Part shown: one piece after another, positions 24,393 to 33,507 of the stretch | How the letters are laid out: every line of letters begins with the position of its first letter | Numbering within the stretch: the first letter of the stretch is position 1 | From: an uncultured Atopobiaceae bacterium | Lineage (GTDB): Bacteria; Actinomycetota; Coriobacteriia; Coriobacteriales; Atopobiaceae | Assembly (NCBI GenBank): GCA_944320385.1 | Contig: CALUHH010000002.1 | Coordinates: forward strand, 62,001 to 126,000 | DNA: 64,000 nucleotides | Reading direction: 5' to 3' | Translations under genes and position numbers: made by a program | Notes under the pieces: generated by a model | What the model saw: the letters and a program-made list of their open reading frames with translations, nothing else | Told to the model about the DNA's origin: nothing | The model's database searches: none

Positions 24393-25949
24393 CTAGCGCT
24401 CCGTGCTCCGGCGCATCACGAGCGTGACGGCGACCGCCGCCCCGCCCACGACCGCGAGCACGGCGGGCGCGGAGAGGTCGAGCTCGTCGCCCGTCTCGGG
24501 CAGCGGCTCCGGAACCTCGCTCCAGCGCGCGTAGAGCGTGAGGTCGCAGGTCACGGGCGTGGAGAAGTCGTAGGGGCAGCGCGCCCAGCCGTCGTCATAG
24601 AGGTACCAGCCCTCGAACTTCCAGCCCTTGAGCGCGGGGTCGGCCGGACGGGCGACCGCCTTGCCGCCCACGACCTCGACTTCCGCGTTCTTGGTGCTCT
24701 TGACGCAGTCGTCAAAGGTCACCGTGTAGACGGGGAGCCGGGGGATGGTCACGTCGGCGGCGGAGACCTCCTTGGTCAGGGCCTCGTCGGAGAAGAGGCG
24801 CCCGCAGGTGGCGCAGCTCCAGTGCGCCCTTGTTCCCTCGGCCTCCGCGGTGGCGGCGACGGCCTCGTGGAAGACGGGGCTGTGCCCCGGTGCGGGGATG
24901 GCCAGGGACGCGGCGTCCGTCGGCACGGTCGCAGCCTCGTCGGCGTAGGGCGCGCCGCACGCGGCGCAGCGCCAGTGGGCGCCCGCGCCCGCCTCGGTGC
25001 ACGTGGCGGCCTTCTCGGCCACGGCCTCGAGCTGGTGGGCGGCGGGGATGGTCAGGTCCTCGGGCGCGACCTCCTGCGTCCCCTCCGCGTCGGCGAAGAG
25101 CGCGTCGCAGCCGGAGCACGCCCAGTGCGCGCGCGTGCCGTCGGTCGTGCACGTCGCGGAAACCTCCTCGACGAGCGTCAGGTCGTGGACGTGCTCGGGC
25201 TCCTCGGCGGGGTCGGGATCCGTGCCGGTCTCGGGGTCAGTTCCGGGCTCGGGGTCAGTTCCGGGCTCGGGGTCGTCTCCGCCCCGCGGCTCGGGGTCGA
25301 TCCCCGGGTCGTCCGGATCGACCTGCGTCGCAGGGTCGGGGTCGGACGCCTCGCTGGACACGACGGACCAGCCGCCGTCCTTCTCGACCGCGACGTAGCC
25401 CTCCGCAAGGTAGTCCTCGGGCGGCTGCACGGAGAAGAGCCCGCCCTCGATCGCGCAGGCGCCCTCCGCGACTATGGGGAACGCCCCATCGGGGCCGACC
25501 AGCGCGCCGGCCTGGGACTCGCTGCTGTCACGGACCACGAGCATGCCGTCGCGCACGACGATCGACGCCGTGAGCACGTGCCCGTTGAGGTCGAGGGTCA
25601 CCACCGTCGTGGTGACGAGCTGGGACGTTGCCTCTATGTCAGCCGAGAGCATGACCTCGCCGCCGACGTCGAGCTCGAGCGCCAGCTCCTCCGCCGAGGC
25701 GGCAATCCCGTCGGGGACAAACCCGGCGCCTGGGTCGGGCGGGGCGTCCGTCCCGGCCCTAGAGGCGGGCTCGGCCTCGACGACCGGCATCGTCACGTCA
25801 TCCACGGTCTCGACCGTGACGCTCGGCGAGCCGCCGGCAGCATCATCCTCCATCGCATACGCGGCTGCGCCCAGAAACGGCGCGAGGGCAAGCGCGGTGC
25901 CGAGCAGCACCGCGAGGGGCCATCCGACCCATCTGCGATCCCGTCTCAT
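24393..25949 (-). CDS. Sortase-anchored (LPETG) surface protein with repeated Cys-pair modules
   Basis: 518 aa. A signal peptide covers residues 1-31 (basic start, long hydrophobic core, AAAYA cleavage region). A beta-rich domain runs to about 215, then a Pro/Asp/Glu repeat linker (EPGTDP units). Three similar modules follow, each with a conserved HWxCxxC pattern (AHWACSGC, AHWRCAAC, AHWSCATC) followed by F/Y-x-D/S-x-E/A. A Listeria/Bacteroides-type (InlB-like) repeat of about 70 residues comes next (GWKFEGWYL, LTLYARW). The cell-wall anchor is LPETG (483-487), a membrane segment and RRSTER. No sortase gene lies nearby. Probably a wall-attached adhesin-like protein. Confidence 0.85.
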   Translation of the reverse strand: MRRDRRWVGWPLAVLLGTALALAPFLGAAAYAMEDDAAGGSPSVTVETVDDVTMPVVEAEPASRAGTDAPPDPGAGFVPDGIAASAEELALELDVGGEVMLSADIEATSQLVTTTVVTLDLNGHVLTASIVVRDGMLVVRDSSESQAGALVGPDGAFPIVAEGACAIEGGLFSVQPPEDYLAEGYVAVEKDGGWSVVSSEASDPDPATQVDPDDPGIDPEPRGGDDPEPGTDPEPGTDPETGTDPDPAEEPEHVHDLTLVEEVSATCTTDGTRAHWACSGCDALFADAEGTQEVAPEDLTIPAAHQLEAVAEKAATCTEAGAGAHWRCAACGAPYADEAATVPTDAASLAIPAPGHSPVFHEAVAATAEAEGTRAHWSCATCGRLFSDEALTKEVSAADVTIPRLPVYTVTFDDCVKSTKNAEVEVVGGKAVARPADPALKGWKFEGWYLYDDGWARCPYDFSTPVTCDLTLYARWSEVPEPLPETGDELDLSAPAVLAVVGGAAVAVTLVMRRSTER

Positions 25950-26077
25950 GATTCCCGCCCTTCTCGCGTAGGAAATGGGGATACCTACCAAGAAGATGCC
26001 CGCATATTCAGGAACGCTTCAGCTGTTAAGACCCCTGTCGGCAGACGATGCGGAAGTGTCGGCAGACGCGCTGGAAC

Positions 26078-27472
26078 CTAGGAGGCGAGGTCCTTCTCGT
26101 CCGCGGAGAGCGCGGCATGGGCCTCGCCGAGCTGCACGACCACGGCGTCATGGCCGGTGCCGCCGTAGGTCACGCGCGCGTTGGCGATGCCGGCGGGGTC
26201 GAGGTCTCGGGCGATGTCCTCCTCGAAGAGCGGGCTCGCGGCGGCAAACTCCTCGGCCGTGAGGTCCTCCAGGCCCTTGCCGTGCTTCTCGCAATAGAGC
26301 ACGAGCTCGCCCACCACGCGGTGCGCCTCGCGGAAGGGCATCCCCTTCTTGGCCAGGTAGTCGGCCACGTCCGTGGCGGCGGAGAAGCCCGTGCCGGCCT
26401 GGGCGAGCATGGCGTCGGCGTTCACCGTCATGGTCTCGACCATGCCCGCGGCGATCTCCATGCAGTCCGAGAGCGTGCGCGCGGCGTCGAGCGGGCCCTC
26501 CTTGCACTCCTGGAGGTCCTTGTTGTAGGCGAGCGGCAGCGACTTCATGGTGGTGAGCAGGGCCATGAGGTCGCCGTAGACGCGGCCGGTCTTGCCGCGC
26601 GTGAGCTCGGCGAAGTCGGGGTTCTTCTTCTGCGGCATGATCGAGGAGCCGGTGGAGTAGCTGTCCGAGAGCGTGATGAAGCCAAACTCGGTGGAGCTCC
26701 AGAGCACGATCTCCTCGCAGAGGCGCGAGAGGTGCATCATCGAGACGGCGCAGGCGTACTCGAGGTCGAGCAGGTAGTCGCGGTCGGAGACGGCGTCGAG
26801 CGAGTTGGGGATCGTGCGCGAGAAGCCCAGCAGCTCCGTGGTGCGCGCGCGGTCGAGCGGGTAGGTGGTTCCGGCGAGCGCGGCGGCGCCGAGCGGGTTG
26901 GCGTCCGCGGCCGTGCGCGCGGCGACGAGGCGCGTGAAGTCGCGCGAGAACATCCAGAAGTATGCGAGCAGGTGGTGCGAGAGCAGCACGGGCTGGGCGT
27001 GCTGGAGGTGCGTGTAGCCGGGCATCACGACGTCGAGGTTCTTCTCGGCCGCGTCGAGCAGGATGCGGCGCAGGGCCATGTTGCCGGTCAGCAGCTGGTC
27101 GCAGAGCTCCTTGGCGAGCAGGCGGATGTCGGTTGCCACCTGGTCGTTGCGCGAGCGCCCCGTGTGAAGGCGCCCGCCGGCCGCGCCGATCGCGCGGGTG
27201 AGCGCGCCCTCGACGGCCATGTGGACGTCCTCGTCGTTGACGTCCCAGGGGAAGGCGCCCGCCTCGATCTGCGCGGCGATGTCGGCGAGGCCCTGGTCGA
27301 TCGCCGCCTGGTCCTCGCTGGAAATGATGCCCCGCTCGGCGAGCATGCGGGCGTGGGCACGGCTGCCGGCGATGTCGTGGGCCGCCATGTTCTTGTCGAC
27401 CTCGAGGCTTGCGCCAAACTCCTGCGTGAACTGGTCCACGCCCTTCTCGAACCTGCCGCCCCACAGCGCCAT
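26078..27472 (-). CDS. argH: Argininosuccinate lyase
   Basis: 464 aa, normal length. The signature GSSIMPQKKNPD is followed by the activation-loop region; GRSRNDQVATD and GYTHLQHAQP carry other active-site residues. It splits argininosuccinate into arginine and fumarate. The ATG follows GGAAGGAG. It lies 123 bases downstream of argG in the same direction; the gap holds a GC-rich hairpin and a small REP-like palindrome. No other arginine genes are in the window. Confidence 0.96.
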   Translation of the reverse strand: MALWGGRFEKGVDQFTQEFGASLEVDKNMAAHDIAGSRAHARMLAERGIISSEDQAAIDQGLADIAAQIEAGAFPWDVNDEDVHMAVEGALTRAIGAAGGRLHTGRSRNDQVATDIRLLAKELCDQLLTGNMALRRILLDAAEKNLDVVMPGYTHLQHAQPVLLSHHLLAYFWMFSRDFTRLVAARTAADANPLGAAALAGTTYPLDRARTTELLGFSRTIPNSLDAVSDRDYLLDLEYACAVSMMHLSRLCEEIVLWSSTEFGFITLSDSYSTGSSIMPQKKNPDFAELTRGKTGRVYGDLMALLTTMKSLPLAYNKDLQECKEGPLDAARTLSDCMEIAAGMVETMTVNADAMLAQAGTGFSAATDVADYLAKKGMPFREAHRVVGELVLYCEKHGKGLEDLTAEEFAAASPLFEEDIARDLDPAGIANARVTYGGTGHDAVVVQLGEAHAALSADEKDLAS

Positions 27473-27517
27473 CGTGGCTCCTTCCTCGCTGTTTTGCCGC
27501 GTCTAGCTTACCAAGAC

Positions 27518-27583
27518 GGCCGGCCGGGAGAGCGTCCCGGCCGGCCTCATCAAACTTTTCTGTAATTTGGGGACTGTCCCCAA
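27518..27583. repeat. argG-argH spacer: 12-bp hairpin and a short REP-like palindrome
   Basis: GGCCGGCCGGGA / TCCCGGCCGGCC (27518-27546) is a perfect hairpin without a U-run towards argH. Beside it TTGGGGACTGTCCCCAA (27567-27583) is a palindrome followed by TTGACAGAC, nearly the same as the copy at 63118-63134. Both lie in the transcript between argG and argH. Confidence 0.7.
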
Positions 27584-27595
27584 TTGACAGACGGG

Positions 27596-28825
<1,230 letters not shown>

Positions 28826-29141
28826 GATGTTTCCCTTTCCTTTGGGTGTTGGATGCGTCTACACAGAAATGCCCCGACGTCGCGGGGCGCAGGAGCTCGG
28901 TCTGTCGAGAAGAACCGTCAAGCTAGAGCGTCGCGCGCGACATCGCGGGCGAGATTCGTCGCATCTGGCGTCGGGCGAGCTGGGAGGAGGCGGCACACGC
29001 GTGCGCGCTGTGAACGTTCATCAACGTTGGCCTCCTCAGTAGTTGAGCGGGCGCGGGCTATTGGCCCGCGGCTGTCTGACGAGGTGACTATAGGGCTTGC
29101 GCGCAGGGGCGGCGAGAAGAGACTCCGTCTCGAAACAATTC
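28826..29141. other. Intergenic region upstream of argG
   Basis: About 315 bases without a convincing gene. It contains a GCCCCG / CGGGGC hairpin (28871-28888), the CGAGAAGAACC element (28906), a TGAACGTTCA palindrome (29011-29020) and a CGCGGGC / GCCCGCG hairpin near 29053-29071. The palindrome could be a regulator site for argG. It lacks the AT-rich centre of the usual ArgR box, so I do not assign it. Confidence 0.45.
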
Positions 29142-29169
29142 GAGGCCCCGGGACAGGGCCCGGGACCTC
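29142..29169 (-). terminator. Terminator-like hairpin after rpiB
   Basis: GAGGCCCCGGG and GGGCCCGGGACCTC form a GC-rich stem-loop directly after the rpiB stop. The minus-strand transcript then continues into a T/A-rich stretch (GAATTGTTT). Confidence 0.6.
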
Positions 29170-29174
29170 GGGAG

Positions 29175-29636
29175 CTACTCGGCCGCGACGAGACGCTGCG
29201 TGTCCTGGATCTCCATGATCTGGCCCACGCGGCGGGCGTGACGGCCGCCCTCGAACTCGGCGTCCATCCATGCGTCGACGATGCACTTGGCCATCTCGGG
29301 CCCGATGACGCGCGCGCCGAAGCAGATGACGTTGCTGTTGTTGTGGCGCTTGGAGAGCTCGGCGGAGTACGGCTCGGAGCACACGCAGGCGCGCACGCCG
29401 TCGACCTTGTTGGCCGCGAGGCTGATGCCCACGCCCGTGCCGCAGATGAGCACGCCGCCGTCCACCTCGCCGTCGGCGACGAGGCGCCCCACGCGGTAGC
29501 CGCTGATGGCGTAGTCGAAGCTCTCCGTGCTGTTGGTGCCCACGTCCACGAGCTCGACGCCGCGGGCGCGCAGGTGCTCGACGACCTCGGCCTTGATGGC
29601 GAGCGCGGTGTGGTCGTTTCCAATGGCAAGACGCAT
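29175..29636 (-). CDS. rpiB: Ribose-5-phosphate isomerase B
   Basis: 153 aa, RpiB/LacAB family. MRLAIGNDHTA at the start holds the substrate-binding Asp-His; CGTGVGISLAANK contains the catalytic Cys and the anion-binding loop; the region around SKRHNNSNVICFGAR is also typical. It interconverts ribose-5-P and ribulose-5-P. The ATG follows AGGGGG. It lies downstream of the split transketolase genes, but a perfect 13-bp hairpin with a U-run ends only about 13 bases before its start. Confidence 0.93.
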   Translation of the reverse strand: MRLAIGNDHTALAIKAEVVEHLRARGVELVDVGTNSTESFDYAISGYRVGRLVADGEVDGGVLICGTGVGISLAANKVDGVRACVCSEPYSAELSKRHNNSNVICFGARVIGPEMAKCIVDAWMDAEFEGGRHARRVGQIMEIQDTQRLVAAE

Positions 29637-29648
29637 TGTTCCCCCTGG

Positions 29649-29686
29649 AAAAAGGGCGCGCCCGGGCAAGCTGGCCCGGGCGCGCC
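29649..29686 (-). terminator. Intrinsic terminator or attenuator between the transketolase genes and rpiB
   Basis: A perfect 13-bp stem GGCGCGCCCGGGC / GCCCGGGCGCGCC (29655-29686) is followed on the minus strand by TTTTT, and then at once by the rpiB ribosome-binding site. There is no space for a separate promoter, so rpiB expression would depend on read-through or on a promoter inside the stem region. Confidence 0.8.
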
Positions 29687-29697
29687 GGATGACGGCG

Positions 29698-30639
29698 CTA
29701 CTTGGAGAGAAGCCCCTCGACCGCAGCCACGACGCCAGCAGCGTCGAGGCCGTACTTGTGGAGCAGGTCCACGGCGGGTCCGGACTCGCCGAAGACGTCG
29801 TTGACGCCCAGCTTGCGCAGCGGCACGGGGCTCTCGGCGAGGGCCGCCAGCACGGCGTCGCCCAGTCCGCCGATCACGGAGTGCTCCTCGGCGGTGACCA
29901 CGTGGCCGGTCTTGGCCGCGCTCGCGCGGACGAGCTCCTCGTCCAGCGGCTTGATGGTGTGGATGTTGATGACCTCGGCGGAGACGCCCTTGGCAGCGAG
30001 CTCGTCGGCGGCGGCGAGCGCCTCGGCGACCATGAGGCCGGTCGCGACGATCGTCACGTCGGTGCCCTCGCGCAGGACGACGCCCTTGCCCAGGTGGAAC
30101 TCGTAGGTGTCGGGGTCGTTGAACACGGGGACGGCGAGGCGGCCGAAGCGCATGTAGACGGGGCCGTCGGTCTCGTAGGCGGCGCGCACGGCGGCCTTGG
30201 CCTCGACGTCGTCCGCCGGCACGATGACCGTCATGCCCGGGATGGTGCGCATGAGGGCGATGTCCTCGTTGCACTGGTGCGTGGCGCCGTCCTCGCCCAC
30301 GGAGATGCCGGCGTGCGTGGCGCCGATCTTCACGTTGAGGTGCGGGTAGCCGATGGAGTTGCGGACCTGCTCGAAGGCGCGGCCGGCGGCGAACATCGCG
30401 AAGGTGCTCGCAAAGGCCACGCGACCCGTGGTGGCGACGCCGGCGGCCAGGCCCATCATGTTGGACTCGGCGATGCCCGCGTCGAAGAAGCGGTCGGGGT
30501 AGGCGGCCTTGAACTTGCCGGTCTGCGTGGCGGCCGCGAGGTCCGCGTCAAAGACGACGAAGTCGTCGTGCTCGGCGCCGAGCTCCACGAGGGCCTCGCC
30601 GTAGCTCTGGCGCGTGGCGACCTTCTTGACGTCAGCCAT
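29698..30639 (-). CDS. Transketolase, C-terminal subunit
   Basis: 313 aa. It contains the pyrimidine-binding and C-terminal domains of a transketolase encoded as two proteins: FDADLAAATQTG, FDAGIAESNMMGLAAG (with the Glu that activates the thiamin ring), ISVGEDGATHQ and a C-terminal domain with VSAEVINIHTIKPLDEE. It works together with the N-terminal subunit encoded just upstream, moving two-carbon units in the pentose phosphate pathway. The start overlaps the upstream stop as TAATG. Confidence 0.94.
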   Translation of the reverse strand: MADVKKVATRQSYGEALVELGAEHDDFVVFDADLAAATQTGKFKAAYPDRFFDAGIAESNMMGLAAGVATTGRVAFASTFAMFAAGRAFEQVRNSIGYPHLNVKIGATHAGISVGEDGATHQCNEDIALMRTIPGMTVIVPADDVEAKAAVRAAYETDGPVYMRFGRLAVPVFNDPDTYEFHLGKGVVLREGTDVTIVATGLMVAEALAAADELAAKGVSAEVINIHTIKPLDEELVRASAAKTGHVVTAEEHSVIGGLGDAVLAALAESPVPLRKLGVNDVFGESGPAVDLLHKYGLDAAGVVAAVEGLLSK

Positions 30640-31469
30640 TAGAGCTCCTTCCCAGCGGCCTCGAGCTCGGCCATGCCCTGCTCGAACTGCTCGTCGTCGG
30701 GGGCCTTGCCGTGCCAGCCCACCTGGTTCTCCATGAACGAGACGCCCTTGCCCTTCACCGTCTCGGCGACGATGCACACGGGCTGTCCCTTGACCTCGCG
30801 CGCCTCGGCGAAGGCGGCGCGGATCTGCGCCATGTCGTTGCCGTCGGCGAGCTCGATGACGTGGAACTTGAAGGCGCGGAACTTGTCGGCGATGGGCATC
30901 GCGGAGTTGACCTCCTCGATGGTGCCGTCGATCTGCAGGCCGTTGTGGTCCACGATCACGACGAGGTTGTCCAGGCCGTGGTTGCCGGCGAACATGGCCG
31001 CCTCCCAGACCTGGCCCTCCTCGATCTCGCCGTCGCCGAGCAGCGTGTAGACGCGATAGCTGTCGCCCCAGTGCTGGGCGGCGAGCGCCATGCCCACGGC
31101 GGCGGAGATGCCCTGGCCGAGCGAGCCGGTGGACATGTCGACGCCCGGGGTGTCGTTCATGTTGGGGTGGCCCTGCAGGTGGCTGCCGATGTGGCGCAGC
31201 GTCTCGAGGTCCTCCTTGGGGAAGAACCCGCGCTCGGCGAGCGCCGCGTAGAGGCCCGGCGCCGTGTGGCCCTTGGAGAGGACGAGGCGGTCGCGGTCGG
31301 CCTTGTGCGGGTCGGCCGGATCGACGTTCATCTCCTCAAAGTACAGGTACGCAAAGAGGTCCGCAGCGGAGAGCGAGCCGCCGGGATGGCCCGACTTTGC
31401 GGCGTGCGTGCCCACGAGAATGCCCTTGCGAATCTCGTTGGCAACGCGCCTGAGCTCGGTGTCAGTCAT
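30639..31469 (-). CDS. Transketolase, N-terminal subunit
   Basis: 276 aa. Thiamin-diphosphate-binding half of a split transketolase: AAKSGHPGGSLSAAD near the start, SKGHTAPGLYA, SLGQGISAAVGMAL, and the ThDP signature beginning GDGEIEEGQVWEA and ending in DHNGLQ. The ATG follows a perfect AAGGAGG. The two halves together give normal transketolase length. Neighbours (small transaldolase, araD-like epimerase, rpiB) show a pentose-phosphate block. Confidence 0.94.
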   Translation of the reverse strand: MTDTELRRVANEIRKGILVGTHAAKSGHPGGSLSAADLFAYLYFEEMNVDPADPHKADRDRLVLSKGHTAPGLYAALAERGFFPKEDLETLRHIGSHLQGHPNMNDTPGVDMSTGSLGQGISAAVGMALAAQHWGDSYRVYTLLGDGEIEEGQVWEAAMFAGNHGLDNLVVIVDHNGLQIDGTIEEVNSAMPIADKFRAFKFHVIELADGNDMAQIRAAFAEAREVKGQPVCIVAETVKGKGVSFMENQVGWHGKAPDDEQFEQGMAELEAAGKEL

Positions 31470-31640
31470 TCTGCCTCCTTCTCGTTTCTCACGGTTCGTC
31501 AAATGAGTCACAGGTGGAACAAGCGTCAGCGAGCGGCCGCCCGGCGCCCCAGATCGTCGCGAAAGAGGAGCGACGCGTACTGAGTACGCGAGCGACGAAT
31601 GAGCGGCGAGGTGGGGCACCCGGCGGCGGCGCAGCGTCGA

Positions 31641-32324
31641 CTACTGAGCGGCGACGACCTTAGCCCAGTCGGCGTCGAAGGCGGCCATGCCCTGGTCGGT
31701 CAGCGGGTGCTTGAGGCACTTCTTGAGCGCGCCGAAGGGCACGGTGGCGATGTCGGCGCCGAGCAGGGCGGCCTGGGTCACGTGGTTGGGCGTGCGCACG
31801 GAGGCGGTGATGATCTCGACCTGGTCGTCGACGTTCTTGCCGGTCCAGTCGTAGTTGCCGATGCAGGCCACGACGTCGGCGAGCTGGGAGATGCCGTCCT
31901 CGGCGATGTCGTCGAAGCGGCCGACGAACGGGGAGATGTAGCGCGCGCCGGCGTTGGCGGCGAGCAGGGCCTGGGTGGCCGAGAAGACCAGCGTCATGTT
32001 GATGCGGACGCCCTCGGAGGCGAGCTGGTGCGTGGCGGCGAGCGCCTCGGCGCAGATCGGCAGCTTGACCACGATGTTGGGCGCGAGCGCGGACAGGCGG
32101 CGGCCGTCCTCGATCATGCCCTCGGTGGTCTTGGCCTGGGACTCGGCGGAGACGGGCAGGCCGGCGCAGAGCTCAGCGATCTTGACCATGTGGTCCTCGA
32201 AGTCGGCGAGCTTGCCGCCGGTGCGGGCGTACAGGCTCGGGTTGGTGGTGACGCCGGCGAGGCAGCCCCAGGAGAGAGCTTCCTTGATCTCGTCGAGATC
32301 GGCGGTGTCGATGAAGAACTTCAT
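31641..32324 (-). CDS. Small transaldolase / fructose-6-phosphate aldolase family
   Basis: 227 aa, of the short TalC/Fsa type rather than the long transaldolase. FFIDTADLDEI at the start, GVTTNPSL, and the Schiff-base lysine in NIVVKLPI are diagnostic. It either transfers dihydroxyacetone in the pentose phosphate pathway or cleaves fructose-6-P; sequence alone cannot separate these. Next to the split transketolase genes, transaldolase activity is more likely. A CGAGAAGAACG element lies about 57 bases upstream, at the end of the araD-like gene. Confidence 0.88.
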   Translation of the reverse strand: MKFFIDTADLDEIKEALSWGCLAGVTTNPSLYARTGGKLADFEDHMVKIAELCAGLPVSAESQAKTTEGMIEDGRRLSALAPNIVVKLPICAEALAATHQLASEGVRINMTLVFSATQALLAANAGARYISPFVGRFDDIAEDGISQLADVVACIGNYDWTGKNVDDQVEIITASVRTPNHVTQAALLGADIATVPFGALKKCLKHPLTDQGMAAFDADWAKVVAAQ

Positions 32325-32393
32325 GGCAAAACCCCTCTCTTTCATGTCGTGGCGCGTCTGCGCCCTCAGTCCAAAAAAGCCGAGAAGAACGCG

Positions 32394-33104
32394 CTAGTGC
32401 GCCCCTCCCTGTCCATAGTAAGCGTTCGGGCCGTGCTTGCGCATGTAATGCTTGTCCAGAAGGTACTGGGGCGCGGGGCCGCAGTGTGGTGCGAGCGCCT
32501 CGGTGTCGATGGCCATGCGCGCGACCTCCTCGACCACGACGGCGTGGTAGACGGCCTGCGCGGCGTCCTTGCCCCAGGAGAAGGGGCCGTGGTTGCGCAC
32601 GAGCGTCGCCGGCACGGCCACCGGGTCGATGCCGCGGGCAGCGAAGCCCTCGACGATGACGTTGCCGGTCTCGAGCTCGTAGGCGCGCTCAATCTCGGCC
32701 TCCGTGAGACCGCGCATGCAGGGCACGGGGCCGTAGAAGTAGTCGGCGTGCGTGGTGCCGTAGGCCGGGATGTCGCGGCCGGCCTGCGCCCACGCGCAGG
32801 CGGAGCGGGAGTGGGTGTGGACGACGCCCCCGACCTCGTTGCCCCAGGCGCGGTAGAGCGCGGCATGCGTGGCGGTGTCGGAGGACGGGTTGAGCTCGCC
32901 CTCGACCACCTTGCCGTCCAGGTCGCAGACGACCATGTTCTCCGGGGACAGGTCCTCGTAGTCCACGCCGGAGGGCTTGATCACGAAGAGGCCCTTCTCG
33001 CGGTCGAGCTCGGAGGCGTTGCCCCAGGTGAAGACAACCAGGCCGTGCCTGGGGAGGTCCATGTTGGCCTCGTAGACCTTCTCGCGCAGCTCCTTGAGCA
33101 TCAT
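32394..33104 (-). CDS. L-ribulose-5-phosphate 4-epimerase family (AraD/SgbE/UlaF)
   Basis: 236 aa class II aldolase/epimerase. Substrate and zinc-binding motifs are in order: [58 protein letters not shown] (two zinc His) and [10 protein letters not shown]. It converts L-ribulose-5-P to D-xylulose-5-P and so feeds the transketolase genes downstream. Two adjacent ATG codons are possible starts; the upstream one is given. Upstream are a REP-like hairpin and the remains of a DeoR-type gene on the other strand. Confidence 0.9.
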   Translation of the reverse strand: MMLKELREKVYEANMDLPRHGLVVFTWGNASELDREKGLFVIKPSGVDYEDLSPENMVVCDLDGKVVEGELNPSSDTATHAALYRAWGNEVGGVVHTHSRSACAWAQAGRDIPAYGTTHADYFYGPVPCMRGLTEAEIERAYELETGNVIVEGFAARGIDPVAVPATLVRNHGPFSWGKDAAQAVYHAVVVEEVARMAIDTEALAPHCGPAPQYLLDKHYMRKHGPNAYYGQGGAH

Positions 33105-33127
33105 GTCCTTCTCTCTCCTTTCAGAAT

Positions 33128-33158
33128 GGGTCAAAAGGGGTCTGTCCCCTTTTGACCC
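33128..33158. repeat. REP-like hairpin, copy C (single unit)
   Basis: GGGTCAAAAGGGG (33128-33140) and CCCCTTTTGACCC (33146-33158) form a perfect 13-bp hairpin around TCTGT. The bases match one arm of copies A and B, with the outer AATTG replaced by AAAAG. It abuts the DeoR-type remnant. Confidence 0.8.
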
Positions 33159-33160
33159 CA

Positions 33161-33282
33161 CCTACGCCCCGCTCGACCGCGTGGCGCTGCTCATCACCGA
33201 CACGGGCGCCACCGACGAGGACGTCGAGATCCTCAAGGAGGCCGGCATCCACGAGGTTCTCCGCGTGCCGCACCTTAATTAG
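33161..33282 (+). pseudogene. Remnant of a DeoR-family regulator (C-terminal end only)
   Basis: About 40 codons resemble the end of a DeoR/GlpR-type sensor domain: LLITDTGATDEDVEILKEAG followed by a short end and TAA. In complete proteins this Ile-Thr-Asp segment closes the sugar-phosphate-binding domain. No winged helix or remaining domain lies upstream; the frame runs directly into the REP-like hairpin at 33128-33158. The regulator may once have controlled the adjacent araD/transketolase genes. The family assignment rests on a short match. Confidence 0.5.
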
Positions 33283-33359
33283 CGGGCGAGACAATCGACC
33301 ATGTTTGGTCGACTTGGTCGAATACGTGGGCGTTGTTCGGCAACTTGGTCGACAAAGAA

Positions 33360-33391
33360 GGGGCCGGACGTCGAGAAGGACGTCCGGCCCC
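33360..33391 (-). terminator. Intrinsic terminator of tRNA-Lys
   Basis: A perfect 11-bp stem GGGGCCGGACG / CGTCCGGCCCC with loop TCGAGAAGGA; CTTCTTTG follows on the minus strand. Confidence 0.8.
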
Positions 33392-33403
33392 AGCTGTGTG
33401 CGA

Positions 33404-33479
33404 TGGTGCGCCGTCAGGGCTTCGAACCCTGGACCTTGGGATTAAAAGTCCCCTGCTCTACCAGCTGAGCTAACGGCGC
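33404..33479 (-). tRNA. tRNA-Lys(TTT)
   Basis: Acceptor GCGCCGT / ACGGCGC; anticodon loop CTTTTAA with anticodon TTT; T-loop GGTTCGAAGCC; CCA encoded. TAGAAT lies just upstream on the minus strand. Confidence 0.95.
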
Positions 33480-33507
33480 GCGCCAACGATTCTACCACGC
33501 GTGCGCG

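Noticed and set aside
29011-29020. TGAACGTTCA as an ArgR box before argG
   Set aside because: Too short and without the AT-rich centre of known ARG boxes; about 185 bases from the start.
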